From NCBI GenBank assembly GCA_944323725.1, contig CALUTP010000038.1:29751-93750 (forward strand): 64,000 nucleotides of DNA, given 5' to 3'. Made by a program: the position numbers and the translations under genes. The DNA is from Candidatus Gastranaerophilales bacterium (lineage in GTDB: Bacteria; Cyanobacteriota; Vampirovibrionia; Gastranaerophilales; Gastranaerophilaceae). Numbering within the stretch: position 1 is the first letter of the stretch; every line of letters begins with the position of its first letter. This document shows, in pieces, positions 49,501 to 56,658 of this stretch. The notes under the pieces were generated by a model, which did no database searches, was not told the origin of the DNA, and saw only the letters and a program-made list of their open reading frames with translations.

Positions 49501-50454
49501 ACAGGACGTCCTTACTTAATCAGCCCAGGTACAATGCTTCTTGTTGAGGCTGGAGCTTTGGTTCTTCGTGGTGATATGATTGCAACTTTGGTATTTGAAA
49601 GACAAAAAACTGGTGATATCGTTCAAGGTTTGCCAAGAGTTGAAGAACTTCTAGAAGGTCGTAAGCCTAAAGATTGTGCAATCTTAGCAGAAGAAGATGG
49701 TGTAGCTGAAATTGTTACAGATGAAGATCTTCCAAGATTGTATATTGTGAATGATAATGGAAGAACTGAAATTAAATATGCAATAGATGCGAATATTATA
49801 GTTCATGATAAGCAAAAAATAACAAAAGGTCAGCCATTGACAAGCGGGCCTTTAAACCCTCATGACGTAATAAGACTTTGCGGACCAGAAGCTGCTCAAC
49901 AGTATTTGGTAGATGAAGTTCAACGAGTATATCGTTCACAAGGTGTTGAAATTGCAGATAAACACGTTGAAATTATTGTGCGTCAAATGACTAAGAAAGT
50001 AAAAGTTGTTGATGCTGGTGATACAAACTTGTTACCTGGAGAACTTGTTGAAATTCAACACTTTGAAAATGAAAATAAGGCAGTTGAAGAAAAAAGTGGT
50101 ACTCCTGCAACTTGTGAATATATGTTGTTAGGTATTACAAAAGCTTCTTTGAATACTGAAAGCTTTATTTCAGCAGCATCATTCCAAGAAACAACAAGAA
50201 TTCTTACTGAAGCGGCAGTAGACGGTAAGAAAGATATGCTTCGTGGCTTAAAAGAAAACGTTATCATAGGTAGATTGATACCTGCAGGTACAGGTTTCCA
50301 CCACCTTTCAAATGCTAACGAAGAAAAGGAACGCGAAGCTAGAAAACGAGCTTCTGCTCAAAGAAATCAGGCTAGAAAACCTTCTGCAATTTTAGAAGAA
50401 ATTGAGGGTATGTTTGGTGCTCCTGATTTATCAATTGATGATAAAATAGAATAA
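46594..50454 (+). CDS. rpoC2: RNA polymerase beta' C-terminal part
   Basis: A 1286-residue protein equal to the C-terminal part of beta'. ATG 46594 follows GAGGAAATATAGA; the TTG at 46579 is an overextension. It opens at the bridge/trigger region ([26 protein letters not shown]). The second zinc site is DDCHTT...[17 protein letters not shown], and [23 protein letters not shown] follows. A long central block of repeated beta-barrel-like units ([37 protein letters not shown]) corresponds to the large insertion of cyanobacterial beta'. It ends with [11 protein letters not shown] and the C-terminal assembly region. Confidence 0.97.
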   Translation: METTYTNSKHKTLEFINKKMDKGALKSFLSQMYLEFGGATTAEVANSLKNLGYKYATKSGVTISIADLQVPAVKKQLLEEAEKEIEKSTNRYLKGEITEVERYTKVIDTWSETTAKLTSSVVDNFDRLNPVYMMAFSGARGNLSQVSQLVGMRGLMADAQGQIIDLPIKSNFKEGLSVTEYIISSYGARKGLVDTALKTADSGYLTRRLVDVAQDVIIRADDCHTTKSINMKPIMDGDTIIVPLIDRLLGRTIAEDIKDANGNVVVKAGTTMDRNDVRKASKLNLTELKVRSGLTCGLEYGICQKCYGWAMTTQKLVDIGEAIGIIAAQSIGEPGTQLTMRTFHTGGVFKGSGAMKSVDAGISGEVISNVKTRELRTRHGDVVRVANYEADIEVKGEKKTEKYHIPAGSTVFFENGMKVEKGFKLATYEPVSQGDGSRLTEKATKDITSDLSGEVLYEDFTVDEKKDRQGNISRTTNKQGIIWVLGGDVYNLPGGSKVLVKNDQKVKAGEKLAETLTISEHGGEVRFGEDLVIEDVKFEGKKINKIVQGKEITIVIASLKPDNATFEQTKKEQIWTVDKTGEKYIVKAPVDTPVENGMIIAELIDDECAVSSSGEIRYVDVEVDENQIITKPGSVVFIPEEIHQISKDSTLKMVENGTYVTAGTEVVKDVYCHIDGIVEFKEYNDIIHEITIRPGEIHTLPNVGALKVDEGEVVKKGTVIADGIKAKETSIVTIMDSNIDDLDIDDLDEELDSSLSLDEDSISNQPIQILVRPVQVLSVDQKAVSIKFNTTDGLIDIVPVTQLQYKDGARVRNLDGSTITRTSLVLQMQGYLSHLKGMVELDDKGNLRIVVLENLIVRREFEGNAKTMSSLQTELLVKDGQTIEPKTPVAKTQVLAINDGVASIKNEDAEARRLLLTSEAFEERISISAKPVVKKGDFVKTDSVLSESGEKSTVSGQIISVNKGEITIRTGRPYLISPGTMLLVEAGALVLRGDMIATLVFERQKTGDIVQGLPRVEELLEGRKPKDCAILAEEDGVAEIVTDEDLPRLYIVNDNGRTEIKYAIDANIIVHDKQKITKGQPLTSGPLNPHDVIRLCGPEAAQQYLVDEVQRVYRSQGVEIADKHVEIIVRQMTKKVKVVDAGDTNLLPGELVEIQHFENENKAVEEKSGTPATCEYMLLGITKASLNTESFISAASFQETTRILTEAAVDGKKDMLRGLKENVIIGRLIPAGTGFHHLSNANEEKEREARKRASAQRNQARKPSAILEEIEGMFGAPDLSIDDKIE

Positions 50455-50467
50455 CATTATCAATAAT

Positions 50468-50510
50468 AAAAAAAGGACTTTCCCGATATATAAAGGGAGA
50501 GTCCTTTTTT
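50468..50510 (+). terminator. Terminator of the rpoB-rpoC1-rpoC2 operon
   Basis: GGACTTTCCC and GGGAGAGTCC pair, flanked by A7 and T6. It begins 14 bases after the rpoC2 stop. Nothing else is visible in 50511-50758 except AT-rich DNA with possible promoters. Confidence 0.88.
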
Positions 50511-50758
50511 ATGTATGTAGTCTTTGTGCAGATAGTAAAACAATAAAAAAAATAAAATGATTGATTTTTTGATGTAGATTTCAGTATTTCTATTAGTGGT
50601 ATATTTTAAATAGGAAACGGAATCTATTAATTCAGTCTAATTTAATAAAAATTTTTAGATTAGATATTATAATTATAAAGAAGATACCTAAATATAAAAG
50701 ATGATTGTGTAAAAGTATATAAGATTTTTGCCGATAAAAATATTGAAAGCGAGGTCTT

Positions 50759-50923
50759 ATGGCTAGAATTATTGAAGGTGAAAGAAGAATTATCAAAATG
50801 TCTGTCGATGATGTTTTGAATATTGTAAGAGAGTATCAGCAAATAACTCATAAATCATGTTGTTATGAGCATACTCGTGAACTTTTGGCAAAGGCTGACT
50901 TCTTTATTCCGGAAGACTTATAG
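50759..50923 (+). CDS. Small hypothetical protein, 54 residues
   Basis: It reads MARIIEGERRIIKMSVDDVL, continues with NIVREYQQITHKSCCYEHTR and ends FFIPEDL. The ATG has a strong ribosome binding site (AGCGAGGTCTT). A charged N-terminus and vicinal cysteines (SCCYEH) are the only marks. The family is not recognised, but codon use and the ribosome binding site support a real gene. Confidence 0.65.
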   Translation: MARIIEGERRIIKMSVDDVLNIVREYQQITHKSCCYEHTRELLAKADFFIPEDL

Positions 50924-51000
50924 AAAAATAGACCGGTTTGCTAATAGTGTAACTCTCTTTTTCGTTTATGATATGATTAAATTGAAAAGGAGAGTTTCTT

Positions 51001-51393
51001 ATGAAAAAAAATCTTATTACCGTGTTATTAGTTTTTATTATTCCTTTGACAGCATATTTTATTTTAAATAAATCGGTTGATAATCCTATTAGTGTTGCAG
51101 ATGCAACGACTAATAAACCTCAGGTTATAAAATTTACATCAGCGATGTGTCTGGATTGTCAGGAAATGAATAAGATTATGAAAGAAATTTTCCCTAAGTA
51201 CCAAGATAGAATTCTTTTAGTAGAAATTCCTGTACAGGATGGGAAGGCTTTTACACAGGAGCAGATAAAAAAATATAATGTAACTCTCGTTCCTACAATT
51301 ATATTGCTGGATTCAAATGGGAAGCAGATTAAAAGAATTGAAGGAGCTATACCAAAAGAAGAGATGGAAAGTTATTTGGAAGGCTTAAAATAA
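51001..51393 (+). CDS. Membrane-anchored thioredoxin-like protein
   Basis: A 130-residue protein. The N-terminal membrane anchor spans residues 4-22 (NLITVLLVFIIPLTAYFIL), and a thioredoxin fold follows outside the membrane. The active site is CLDC (Cys50, Cys53), and the cis-Pro segment is NVTLVPTIILL. It is probably a thiol:disulfide reductant. The next gene, ccdA-like, overlaps its stop (TAATG) and is the expected electron donor. AAAGGAGAG precedes the ATG. Confidence 0.85.
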   Translation: MKKNLITVLLVFIIPLTAYFILNKSVDNPISVADATTNKPQVIKFTSAMCLDCQEMNKIMKEIFPKYQDRILLVEIPVQDGKAFTQEQIKKYNVTLVPTIILLDSNGKQIKRIEGAIPKEEMESYLEGLK

Positions 51394-52097
51394 TGACTAA
51401 CTATGTGGATTTATTTACAGGAAATACAAGTATAATGCTATTATTTGCTCTCTCTTTTTTGGGAGGGCTTATAGCGTCAATATCTCCTTGTTCACTAGCA
51501 ATGCTGCCAATTATCATTGGTTATGTTGGCGGGTATTCTGATAGTAAGCCATTTAAAACGTTCTTACAATTAGTATTTTTTATAATGGGTACGGCAGTTG
51601 TTTTTTCTGTTATTGGCATAATTTGTGCTATTACTGGTAAAGTTTTTGTTTCTGCAGGGGGGGCTTATTTTAGTATTATTATTGCAAGTGTTGTGTTGAT
51701 AATGGGACTAAAACTTGTAGGGTTTTTAGATTTTGATATCCCTGTCTTGATAAAAGAAATGCCAAAAAGCGATGGCCATAGTTTGATAGTTTACCCCTTA
51801 ATTTTAGGTGGTGTGTTTGCTCTTGCAGGAACTCCGTGTTCTACTCCGATTTTAGCAGCCATTATGGCGTTTGCCTCACTATCTGCTAGTCTAGTGCAGG
51901 CTGTGATAATGCTTTTTTTGTTTTCACTCGGACAAGGACTAATCCTTGTGCTTGCTGGTGTATTGACTTCCAAATTAAAAACTTGGAAAAACTTTTATAA
52001 GCTTTCAGATATACTTTTAAAAATCAGCGGAATACTTTTAATATTAACTTCAATATATATTTTTTATAAGATTTTTGTGCCTCTTATTGTAAAATAG
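51393..52097 (+). CDS. CcdA/DsbD-type transmembrane thiol transporter
   Basis: A 234-residue protein with six hydrophobic segments. The two conserved cysteines that carry electrons across the membrane are in [14 protein letters not shown] and [13 protein letters not shown]. Such proteins take electrons from cytosolic thioredoxin and pass them to an outer thioredoxin-like partner, here encoded immediately upstream with a one-base overlap. It may serve cytochrome c maturation or general disulfide reduction; no cytochrome genes are in the window. Confidence 0.88.
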   Translation: MTNYVDLFTGNTSIMLLFALSFLGGLIASISPCSLAMLPIIIGYVGGYSDSKPFKTFLQLVFFIMGTAVVFSVIGIICAITGKVFVSAGGAYFSIIIASVVLIMGLKLVGFLDFDIPVLIKEMPKSDGHSLIVYPLILGGVFALAGTPCSTPILAAIMAFASLSASLVQAVIMLFLFSLGQGLILVLAGVLTSKLKTWKNFYKLSDILLKISGILLILTSIYIFYKIFVPLIVK

Positions 52098-52146
52098 GCG
52101 TCTATGGTGTACAATATGTGCATATAGAGGTCTAAGGAGAAAAACA

Positions 52147-52608
52147 ATGAAAACATATGAAGGTCAGCTTGTAGCAGGAGATGAAAAATTTTGTATAATA
52201 ATTTCAAGATTTAATGATTTTATTGGCTCAAAACTGTTATCAGGAGCGGTTGACGAATTGAAGCGTCATGGAGTTAATCCGGAAAATATTGATATAGTTA
52301 AAGTGCCTGGCGCATTTGAGATTCCTTTGCTGGCTTTAAAATGTGCGAAGACTAAAAAATATAACGCAATTATTACGCTTGGTGCAATAATAAAAGGTGC
52401 GACTGCACACTTTGATTACGTTAGTGCAGAATTGTCAAAAGGTATAGCAAGTGTGAGCCTGCAAACTGAAACCCCTGTAATTTTTGGAGTATTGACAACA
52501 GAAAATATAGAGCAGGCAATTGAAAGAGCTGGTACTAAAGCTGGAAATAAAGGTTCAGAAGCCGCAAAGGCTGCTATTGAAATGGCGAATTTAATTAAGC
52601 TTATTTAG
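52147..52608 (+). CDS. ribH: 6,7-dimethyl-8-ribityllumazine synthase
   Basis: This enzyme makes the direct riboflavin precursor from the ribityl-uracil and butanone phosphate. The 153-residue protein has [50 protein letters not shown] (with the catalytic His) and [20 protein letters not shown]. It is complete. Other rib genes are not in the window, so the operon is dispersed. AAGGAGAAAAACA precedes the ATG. Confidence 0.96.
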   Translation: MKTYEGQLVAGDEKFCIIISRFNDFIGSKLLSGAVDELKRHGVNPENIDIVKVPGAFEIPLLALKCAKTKKYNAIITLGAIIKGATAHFDYVSAELSKGIASVSLQTETPVIFGVLTTENIEQAIERAGTKAGNKGSEAAKAAIEMANLIKLI

Positions 52609-52638
52609 TGTTTATTAATTAATATAAAGGGGGTTCCT

Positions 52639-53535
52639 ATGAGTGAAGTTATTACAGAATACCGTAATGAGAACACAAAAGATATTGACATTCTATCTAC
52701 CATAGATATGGTCAGGAAAATGAATGAGGAAGACAAGCTTGTTGCACTTGCTGTGGAAGATGCAACTCCTGAAATAGCTAAAGCTATTGATTTGATTGCA
52801 AAACAGTTTTTGAAAGGTGGAAGATTATTCTATTTTGGTGCAGGAACTTCCGGTCGTCTTGGTATTCTTGATGCTTCTGAATGTCCTCCAACATTTAGTG
52901 TTGCTCCTGATATGGTGCAAGGTATTATTGCAGGGGGCGACAAAGCTATCAGACTTTCTGTAGAGGGTGCTGAAGATAATTTTGAATTAGGTCGCGAAGA
53001 TGCAAAAGTTTTGACAGATAAAGATGTTGCAGTTGTAATTTCAGCAAGTGGAAATCCTAAATATTTATTAGGTGTACTAGATTATGCAGAGCAAGTAGGA
53101 GCTAAAACTATCGGGGTTACTTGTAATTCACAGGGCAGAGTCGCAGAAGAAGCTGGACTTGTAATTTGTGCAGAAGTTGGGCCTGAAGTTATTGCAGGTT
53201 CAAGCAGATTGAAGGCTGGAACTGCTCAAAAAATGATTTTAAATATGTTAACTACAGGTGCTATGATTAAAATTGGGAAAACTTATGAAAACTTTATGAT
53301 AGATCTTCAGGCTGTAAATGAAAAATTGAAAGATCGAGCAATTAGAATTGTAGCTCAAATTGCAGGAGTTTCACACAGCGAGGCTTTAGCTTCTTTATTG
53401 AAGACAAATTGGGAAATAAAGACTTCTATAATTTCAATAAAAATGAATCTTGATGCAGAAGAAGCAAGAGCAGAACTAAGAAAACATGGCGGGGTTTTGA
53501 GAAAAATATTGAATAAATCAGAACTTTCGGTATAG
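52639..53535 (+). CDS. murQ: N-acetylmuramic acid 6-phosphate etherase
   Basis: MurQ cleaves the lactyl ether of MurNAc-6-P to give GlcNAc-6-P during cell-wall recycling. The 298-residue SIS-domain protein has RLFYFGAGTSGRLGILDASECPPTF, the MurQ signature near residue 75. IAGGDKAIRLSVEGAEDN, VVISASGNPKYLLG and AGSSRLKAGTAQKMILNML also fit. It lies 12 bases before gpsA, in an operon that ends with ricT. Confidence 0.95.
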   Translation: MSEVITEYRNENTKDIDILSTIDMVRKMNEEDKLVALAVEDATPEIAKAIDLIAKQFLKGGRLFYFGAGTSGRLGILDASECPPTFSVAPDMVQGIIAGGDKAIRLSVEGAEDNFELGREDAKVLTDKDVAVVISASGNPKYLLGVLDYAEQVGAKTIGVTCNSQGRVAEEAGLVICAEVGPEVIAGSSRLKAGTAQKMILNMLTTGAMIKIGKTYENFMIDLQAVNEKLKDRAIRIVAQIAGVSHSEALASLLKTNWEIKTSIISIKMNLDAEEARAELRKHGGVLRKILNKSELSV

Positions 53536-53547
53536 GAGGAGCTAAAA

Positions 53548-54549
53548 ATGAAATTAACAGTACTTGGTGCAGGATGTTGGGGGCTTACGCTTGCGTGGCT
53601 TCTTACAAATAATTTTGACGAAATAACAATATGGGGTAGAGAGCAAGATTTATCTGATGATTTAATCAATAATAAACATTGTTCAAAACCTTTAGAAGTT
53701 CAACTTGCTGATAAAATTGAAATTACTTCTGATATGGAAGCTGCAATAGAAAGTGCGGATATTATCTTAAATGTCGTTGCAACTTCTGGGACTAGAAGTG
53801 TTTGTGAAAATTTAAAAAAATCAGGTATAAAAGCAACACAAATTTTAGTTAATGCTTCTAAAGGGATTGAGCTCCCTTCATTGATGAGGATGTCTGAAGT
53901 TATTAAGGATGTGCTTCCTGAACAAAAACTTGCAATTTTGTCCGGCCCTACTCTTGCTAAAGAAGTCTTAAGTGGTTTACCTACCGCAGCTTCAGTAGCT
54001 TCTGATGACATGGAAATAGCTGAATTTGTCCAAAAAACATGTAATGTTCCAGGTAAATTTAGACTTTATACAAATAGTGATGTAATCGGAGTTGAGCTTG
54101 GGGGGAGTCTAAAAAATGTTATAGCTATTGCGTCGGGTTTTGCGCATGAAATGGGGTTAGGAGATAACTGCACAGGGGCACTTTTGACAAGAGGTATGGC
54201 CGAAATTGTTAGAATTAGCATGCATCTAGGTGCTAATCCTTCTACTCTTTACGGATTATCTGGAATGGGGGATTTGATTGCTACTTGTTCTAGCCCTATG
54301 TCTAGAAACTATACTGTAGGTTCAATGCTTGGTAAAGGTAAAAAAATTGATGATATCTTAAACGAGTTAGGTTCTGTTGCAGAGGGAGTAAAAACTTCTA
54401 AAGCTGTTTGTGAATTAGCTAAAAAACTTGATATTGAAGTCCCAGTATCAAATGCTATATATGAGGCTGTTTACACAGATATAACACCGGAAGATTTGCT
54501 TGCAAAGCTTATGAATAGAAAGTTAAAAGAAGAAGAAAGATACGTATAA
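53548..54549 (+). CDS. gpsA: NAD(P)H-dependent glycerol-3-phosphate dehydrogenase
   Basis: GpsA makes sn-glycerol-3-phosphate for membrane lipids. The 333-residue protein has the N-terminal nucleotide motif LGAGCWGLTLAWLL and VNASKGIE. The catalytic region is ELGGSLKNVIAIASGFAHEMGLGDN with the active Lys, and LSGMGDLIATCSSP with RNYTVG closes it. AGGAGGAGCTAAAA precedes the ATG. Confidence 0.96.
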   Translation: MKLTVLGAGCWGLTLAWLLTNNFDEITIWGREQDLSDDLINNKHCSKPLEVQLADKIEITSDMEAAIESADIILNVVATSGTRSVCENLKKSGIKATQILVNASKGIELPSLMRMSEVIKDVLPEQKLAILSGPTLAKEVLSGLPTAASVASDDMEIAEFVQKTCNVPGKFRLYTNSDVIGVELGGSLKNVIAIASGFAHEMGLGDNCTGALLTRGMAEIVRISMHLGANPSTLYGLSGMGDLIATCSSPMSRNYTVGSMLGKGKKIDDILNELGSVAEGVKTSKAVCELAKKLDIEVPVSNAIYEAVYTDITPEDLLAKLMNRKLKEEERYV

Positions 54550-54551
54550 TA

Positions 54552-55478
54552 ATGAAATATGCAGTTAGATATATAAAAAACACATTTTATCCCTTAAAAG
54601 TACCTGATACAATGCAAATTGAAGAAGGTCAGCTTGTCATTGTGAGAACAGAAAAAGGTGAGGAAGCTCTAAAAGTTGAAAGAGTCAGCCCTTTGGTCTC
54701 AAAAATTTGGGATGAGGCAGAGGTAAAACCTGAACCGCTAGTTGTTATAAGAGTTTGTTCTCAAAGAGATTTGCAAACGCTTGATGAGATAAAAAAAGAA
54801 GAAGTAGAATCGTTTTTTAAATGTCAGGCTCTTGTTAGACAACATAAGCTTAATATGAATCTAGTTCAATGTAGAATTACTTTTGATAGAAGGAAAATTA
54901 CTTTTTACTATACAGCTCCAGAAAGAGTTGATTTTAGAGCATTATTGAAAGATTTAACTCAGGTCTTTACTCGTGTAAGAATAGACTTAAGACATATTGG
55001 AGTTAGGGATGAGACTTCTATTCTCGATGGAGTAGGAATATGTGGTCGTTCTTTTTGTTGCTCATCTTATTTACGAAAATTTGCGACAATAAATGTTAAG
55101 CTTGCAAAAGATCAAGGGATGCCTATTGCTCCTGGAAAAATTTCAGGCACTTGTGGCCGTCTTTTATGTTGTTTGACTTATGAGTACTCAAATTATATTG
55201 AGGCTGCAAAAGGTATGCCTCCTATAGGATCTTCTGTTATGACTCCAGATGGACTAGGGAAAGTTTGTCTGCTTCAATTCTTAAATGGTACAGTTATTGT
55301 TAAAATGGAAGATGGTAAAACTAAAGAATTTAACAAAGCTGATATAGAAATGGTAGATGCGGATGTTAATGTAGAAATTGATGTTCCTGTTATAACTAAC
55401 GCTTATTCTGATGATGATGGCAGTATCGATATAAGACAGTTAGAGGATGATAAAAATAGTTCTACTGGTAATGTTTAA
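54552..55478 (+). CDS. ricT: PSP1-domain protein, RicT/YaaT-like
   Basis: A 308-residue protein of the PSP1 superfamily. RicT in Bacillus joins a complex that controls RNase Y processing and binds iron-sulfur clusters. Cysteine motifs GICGRSFCCSSYL and GTCGRLLCCLTYEY are present, with RIDLRHIGVRDETSILDG before them. The C-terminal extension is acidic. It starts two bases after gpsA. The RicT name follows family similarity; partner genes are not visible. Confidence 0.85.
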   Translation: MKYAVRYIKNTFYPLKVPDTMQIEEGQLVIVRTEKGEEALKVERVSPLVSKIWDEAEVKPEPLVVIRVCSQRDLQTLDEIKKEEVESFFKCQALVRQHKLNMNLVQCRITFDRRKITFYYTAPERVDFRALLKDLTQVFTRVRIDLRHIGVRDETSILDGVGICGRSFCCSSYLRKFATINVKLAKDQGMPIAPGKISGTCGRLLCCLTYEYSNYIEAAKGMPPIGSSVMTPDGLGKVCLLQFLNGTVIVKMEDGKTKEFNKADIEMVDADVNVEIDVPVITNAYSDDDGSIDIRQLEDDKNSSTGNV

Positions 55479-55505
55479 TATTTGTTGTATTTACAACAAA
55501 TATTA
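55476..55505 (+). terminator. AT-rich hairpin at the ricT stop codon
   Basis: TAATATTTGTTGT and ACAACAAATATTA are a perfect 13-bp inverted repeat with a 4-base loop. It overlaps the ricT TAA, and TTGTAACAAATTGTAACAAG follows as a short direct repeat. Confidence 0.55.
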
Positions 55506-55565
55506 ATTGTAACAAATTGTAACAAGTTATTAAAGTTTTTCTGAACATGTGCCGTAATAAAAAAT

Positions 55566-55619
55566 ATGGGAAATAAGGGAAAACCAAAAAGGGAAAAAGT
55601 AAAAAAGACTAGACAATGA
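55566..55619 (+). CDS. Very small basic peptide (17 residues)
   Basis: ATG 55566 to TGA encodes MGNKGKPKREKVKKTRQ, directly followed by an intrinsic terminator. Very short basic proteins of the type 'KPKREKKKPKK' occur widely in bacteria, and this resembles one. There is no clear ribosome binding site, so it could be noncoding RNA instead. Confidence 0.35.
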   Translation: MGNKGKPKREKVKKTRQ

Positions 55620-55620
55620 T

Positions 55621-55651
55621 ACCTGAGCAGGTGAAAATGCTCAGGTTTTTT
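55621..55651 (+). terminator. Intrinsic terminator
   Basis: ACCTGAGCA / TGCTCAGGT form a 9-bp stem with an 8-base loop, then T6. It ends a plus-strand transcript running through the small peptide region. Confidence 0.85.
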
Positions 55652-55690
55652 ATTATAAAAAAGCCTTATTTTAATATAAGACTTTTTTTG

Positions 55691-55710
55691 TGGTGTCGAT
55701 GGGGGACTTG
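55691..55710 (-). other. tRNA 3'-end relic
   Basis: On the minus strand it reads CAAGTCCCCCATCGACACCA: the end of a T-loop, the 3' T-stem, the acceptor 3' strand, a discriminator A and CCA. No tRNA body precedes it. A terminator-like hairpin (AAG-CTTAT/ATAAG-CTT plus T run) follows at 55661-55690. It does not match the acceptor of the nearby tRNA-Leu. Confidence 0.55.
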
Positions 55711-55733
55711 CTTCTTTCATTTTAATGTCTCTC

Positions 55734-55775
55734 GGGCGAGTAATTTGTTTCACTTCGTTGTCACAAATTTCGCCC
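55734..55775. repeat. Stable hairpin in the gene-poor stretch
   Basis: GGGCGA-gt-AATTTGT pairs with ACAAATT-TCGCCC (13 pairs, one 2-base bulge). A flanking CTCGGG/CCCGAG pair (55731-55736, 55783-55788) offers an alternative fold. No convincing gene is visible between 55652 and 55870. Confidence 0.55.
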
Positions 55776-55870
55776 TCACTTACCCGAGTTAGCTCGCTTT
55801 GCTTAACTTTACTTTTTCGTAAAATCTACAACCCGAAAAAGCGGATTAAAGCCCTCACTAGTTTATAAAT

Positions 55871-55904
55871 AAAAAAGACGATAACAAATGTCATCGTCTT
55901 TTTT
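55871..55904 (-). terminator. Terminator after tRNA-Leu
   Basis: AAAAAAGACGAT / ATCGTCTTTTTT is a 12-bp stem immediately downstream of the CCA end on the minus strand. Confidence 0.85.
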
Positions 55905-55905
55905 A

Positions 55906-55990
55906 TGGTGTCGAAGATGGGACTCGAACCCACAAGGTGCTAACCACATGAACCTGAATCATGCGCGTCTACCAATTCCGCCACTTCGAC
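55906..55990 (-). tRNA. tRNA-Leu (anticodon CAG)
   Basis: On the minus strand, GTCGAAG pairs with CTTCGAC as the acceptor stem, with discriminator A and an encoded CCA. The D-arm region is TGGCGGAATTGGTAGACGC. The anticodon arm is CATGA-TTCAGGT-TCATG, giving anticodon CAG. A class II variable arm and a T-arm with GGGTTCGAGTCCC follow. Length is 85 with CCA. Confidence 0.95.
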
Positions 55991-56021
55991 ATTTTAGGAT
56001 ATTATTTTATTAAATTTTCAC

Positions 56022-56621
56022 TTATTTTATATTTTTAAAGAATTCTTCTGATATAAGTTGAGAATATTTATTTTTCTCGTTAGCTGAAATCAAAATTCTA
56101 GGCTCTCCGTTTTTTGTTTCTGCAACAGAAATTATTCCAGAGACATCCCCTATTGGAAGTTTACTTACTTTCGCATTAAACCTAGCGTATGGAATAGTTT
56201 TGCCATATGAATTCATCTCGCCATGTTTTGTAACTTTAATTTCATCTACAGATATTGCTTGATATTTAAATTTTGAAAGAGTGTTTTGAATTTTCTCTTC
56301 TAATTTGTCAGACCGAATGTCTTCTTGAGTAAATAGTGGTTTTGAAGCTGCATCAACTACTATGAATTTTTGTCCAGAAGCTCTATGCTCTGCCACAACT
56401 CCGTTGTAGCCAAACATTCCGGAGGCCTTTTCCAGTTCAAATTCTTCATTTAAAGCAGAAAAATCCCCAACTTTCTTAGCTCTTTCAAGCATGGTCTCTT
56501 GAGATGGATTTATGAGCTGTGAAATATATTTTGTAATCAGTTCCTGGCCGCCAAGTGATAAAAATCCGACAACGGCAAGTGTGAGGATTACAGCTCTCAA
56601 TATATTTTTTAAACAACCCAT
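56022..56621 (-). CDS. Membrane-anchored hypothetical protein
   Basis: A 199-residue protein with one N-terminal membrane segment at about residues 8-25 (LRAVILTLAVVGFLSLGG), and the rest outside or inside the membrane. The body has a mixed alpha/beta pattern with no recognised domain (SGQKFIVVDAASKPLFTQ, GEPRILISANEKNKY). GAGGAAATCA precedes the ATG. It is divergent from mutS and upstream of tRNA-Leu. Confidence 0.7.
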   Translation of the reverse strand: MGCLKNILRAVILTLAVVGFLSLGGQELITKYISQLINPSQETMLERAKKVGDFSALNEEFELEKASGMFGYNGVVAEHRASGQKFIVVDAASKPLFTQEDIRSDKLEEKIQNTLSKFKYQAISVDEIKVTKHGEMNSYGKTIPYARFNAKVSKLPIGDVSGIISVAETKNGEPRILISANEKNKYSQLISEEFFKNIK

Positions 56622-56658
56622 TGATTTCCTCTTTTCATGCTATAATTAAATTATAACT

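Noticed and set aside
51657..51663. Run of seven Gs inside the CcdA-like gene
   Set aside because: The gene reads through it in frame (SAGGAY) and 7 Gs is short. It may be mildly mutable but shows no sign of a switch.
55475..55753. 92-residue minus-strand ORF after ricT
   Set aside because: It runs through a hairpin, a tRNA relic and two terminators and has low-complexity text, so it is a chance frame.
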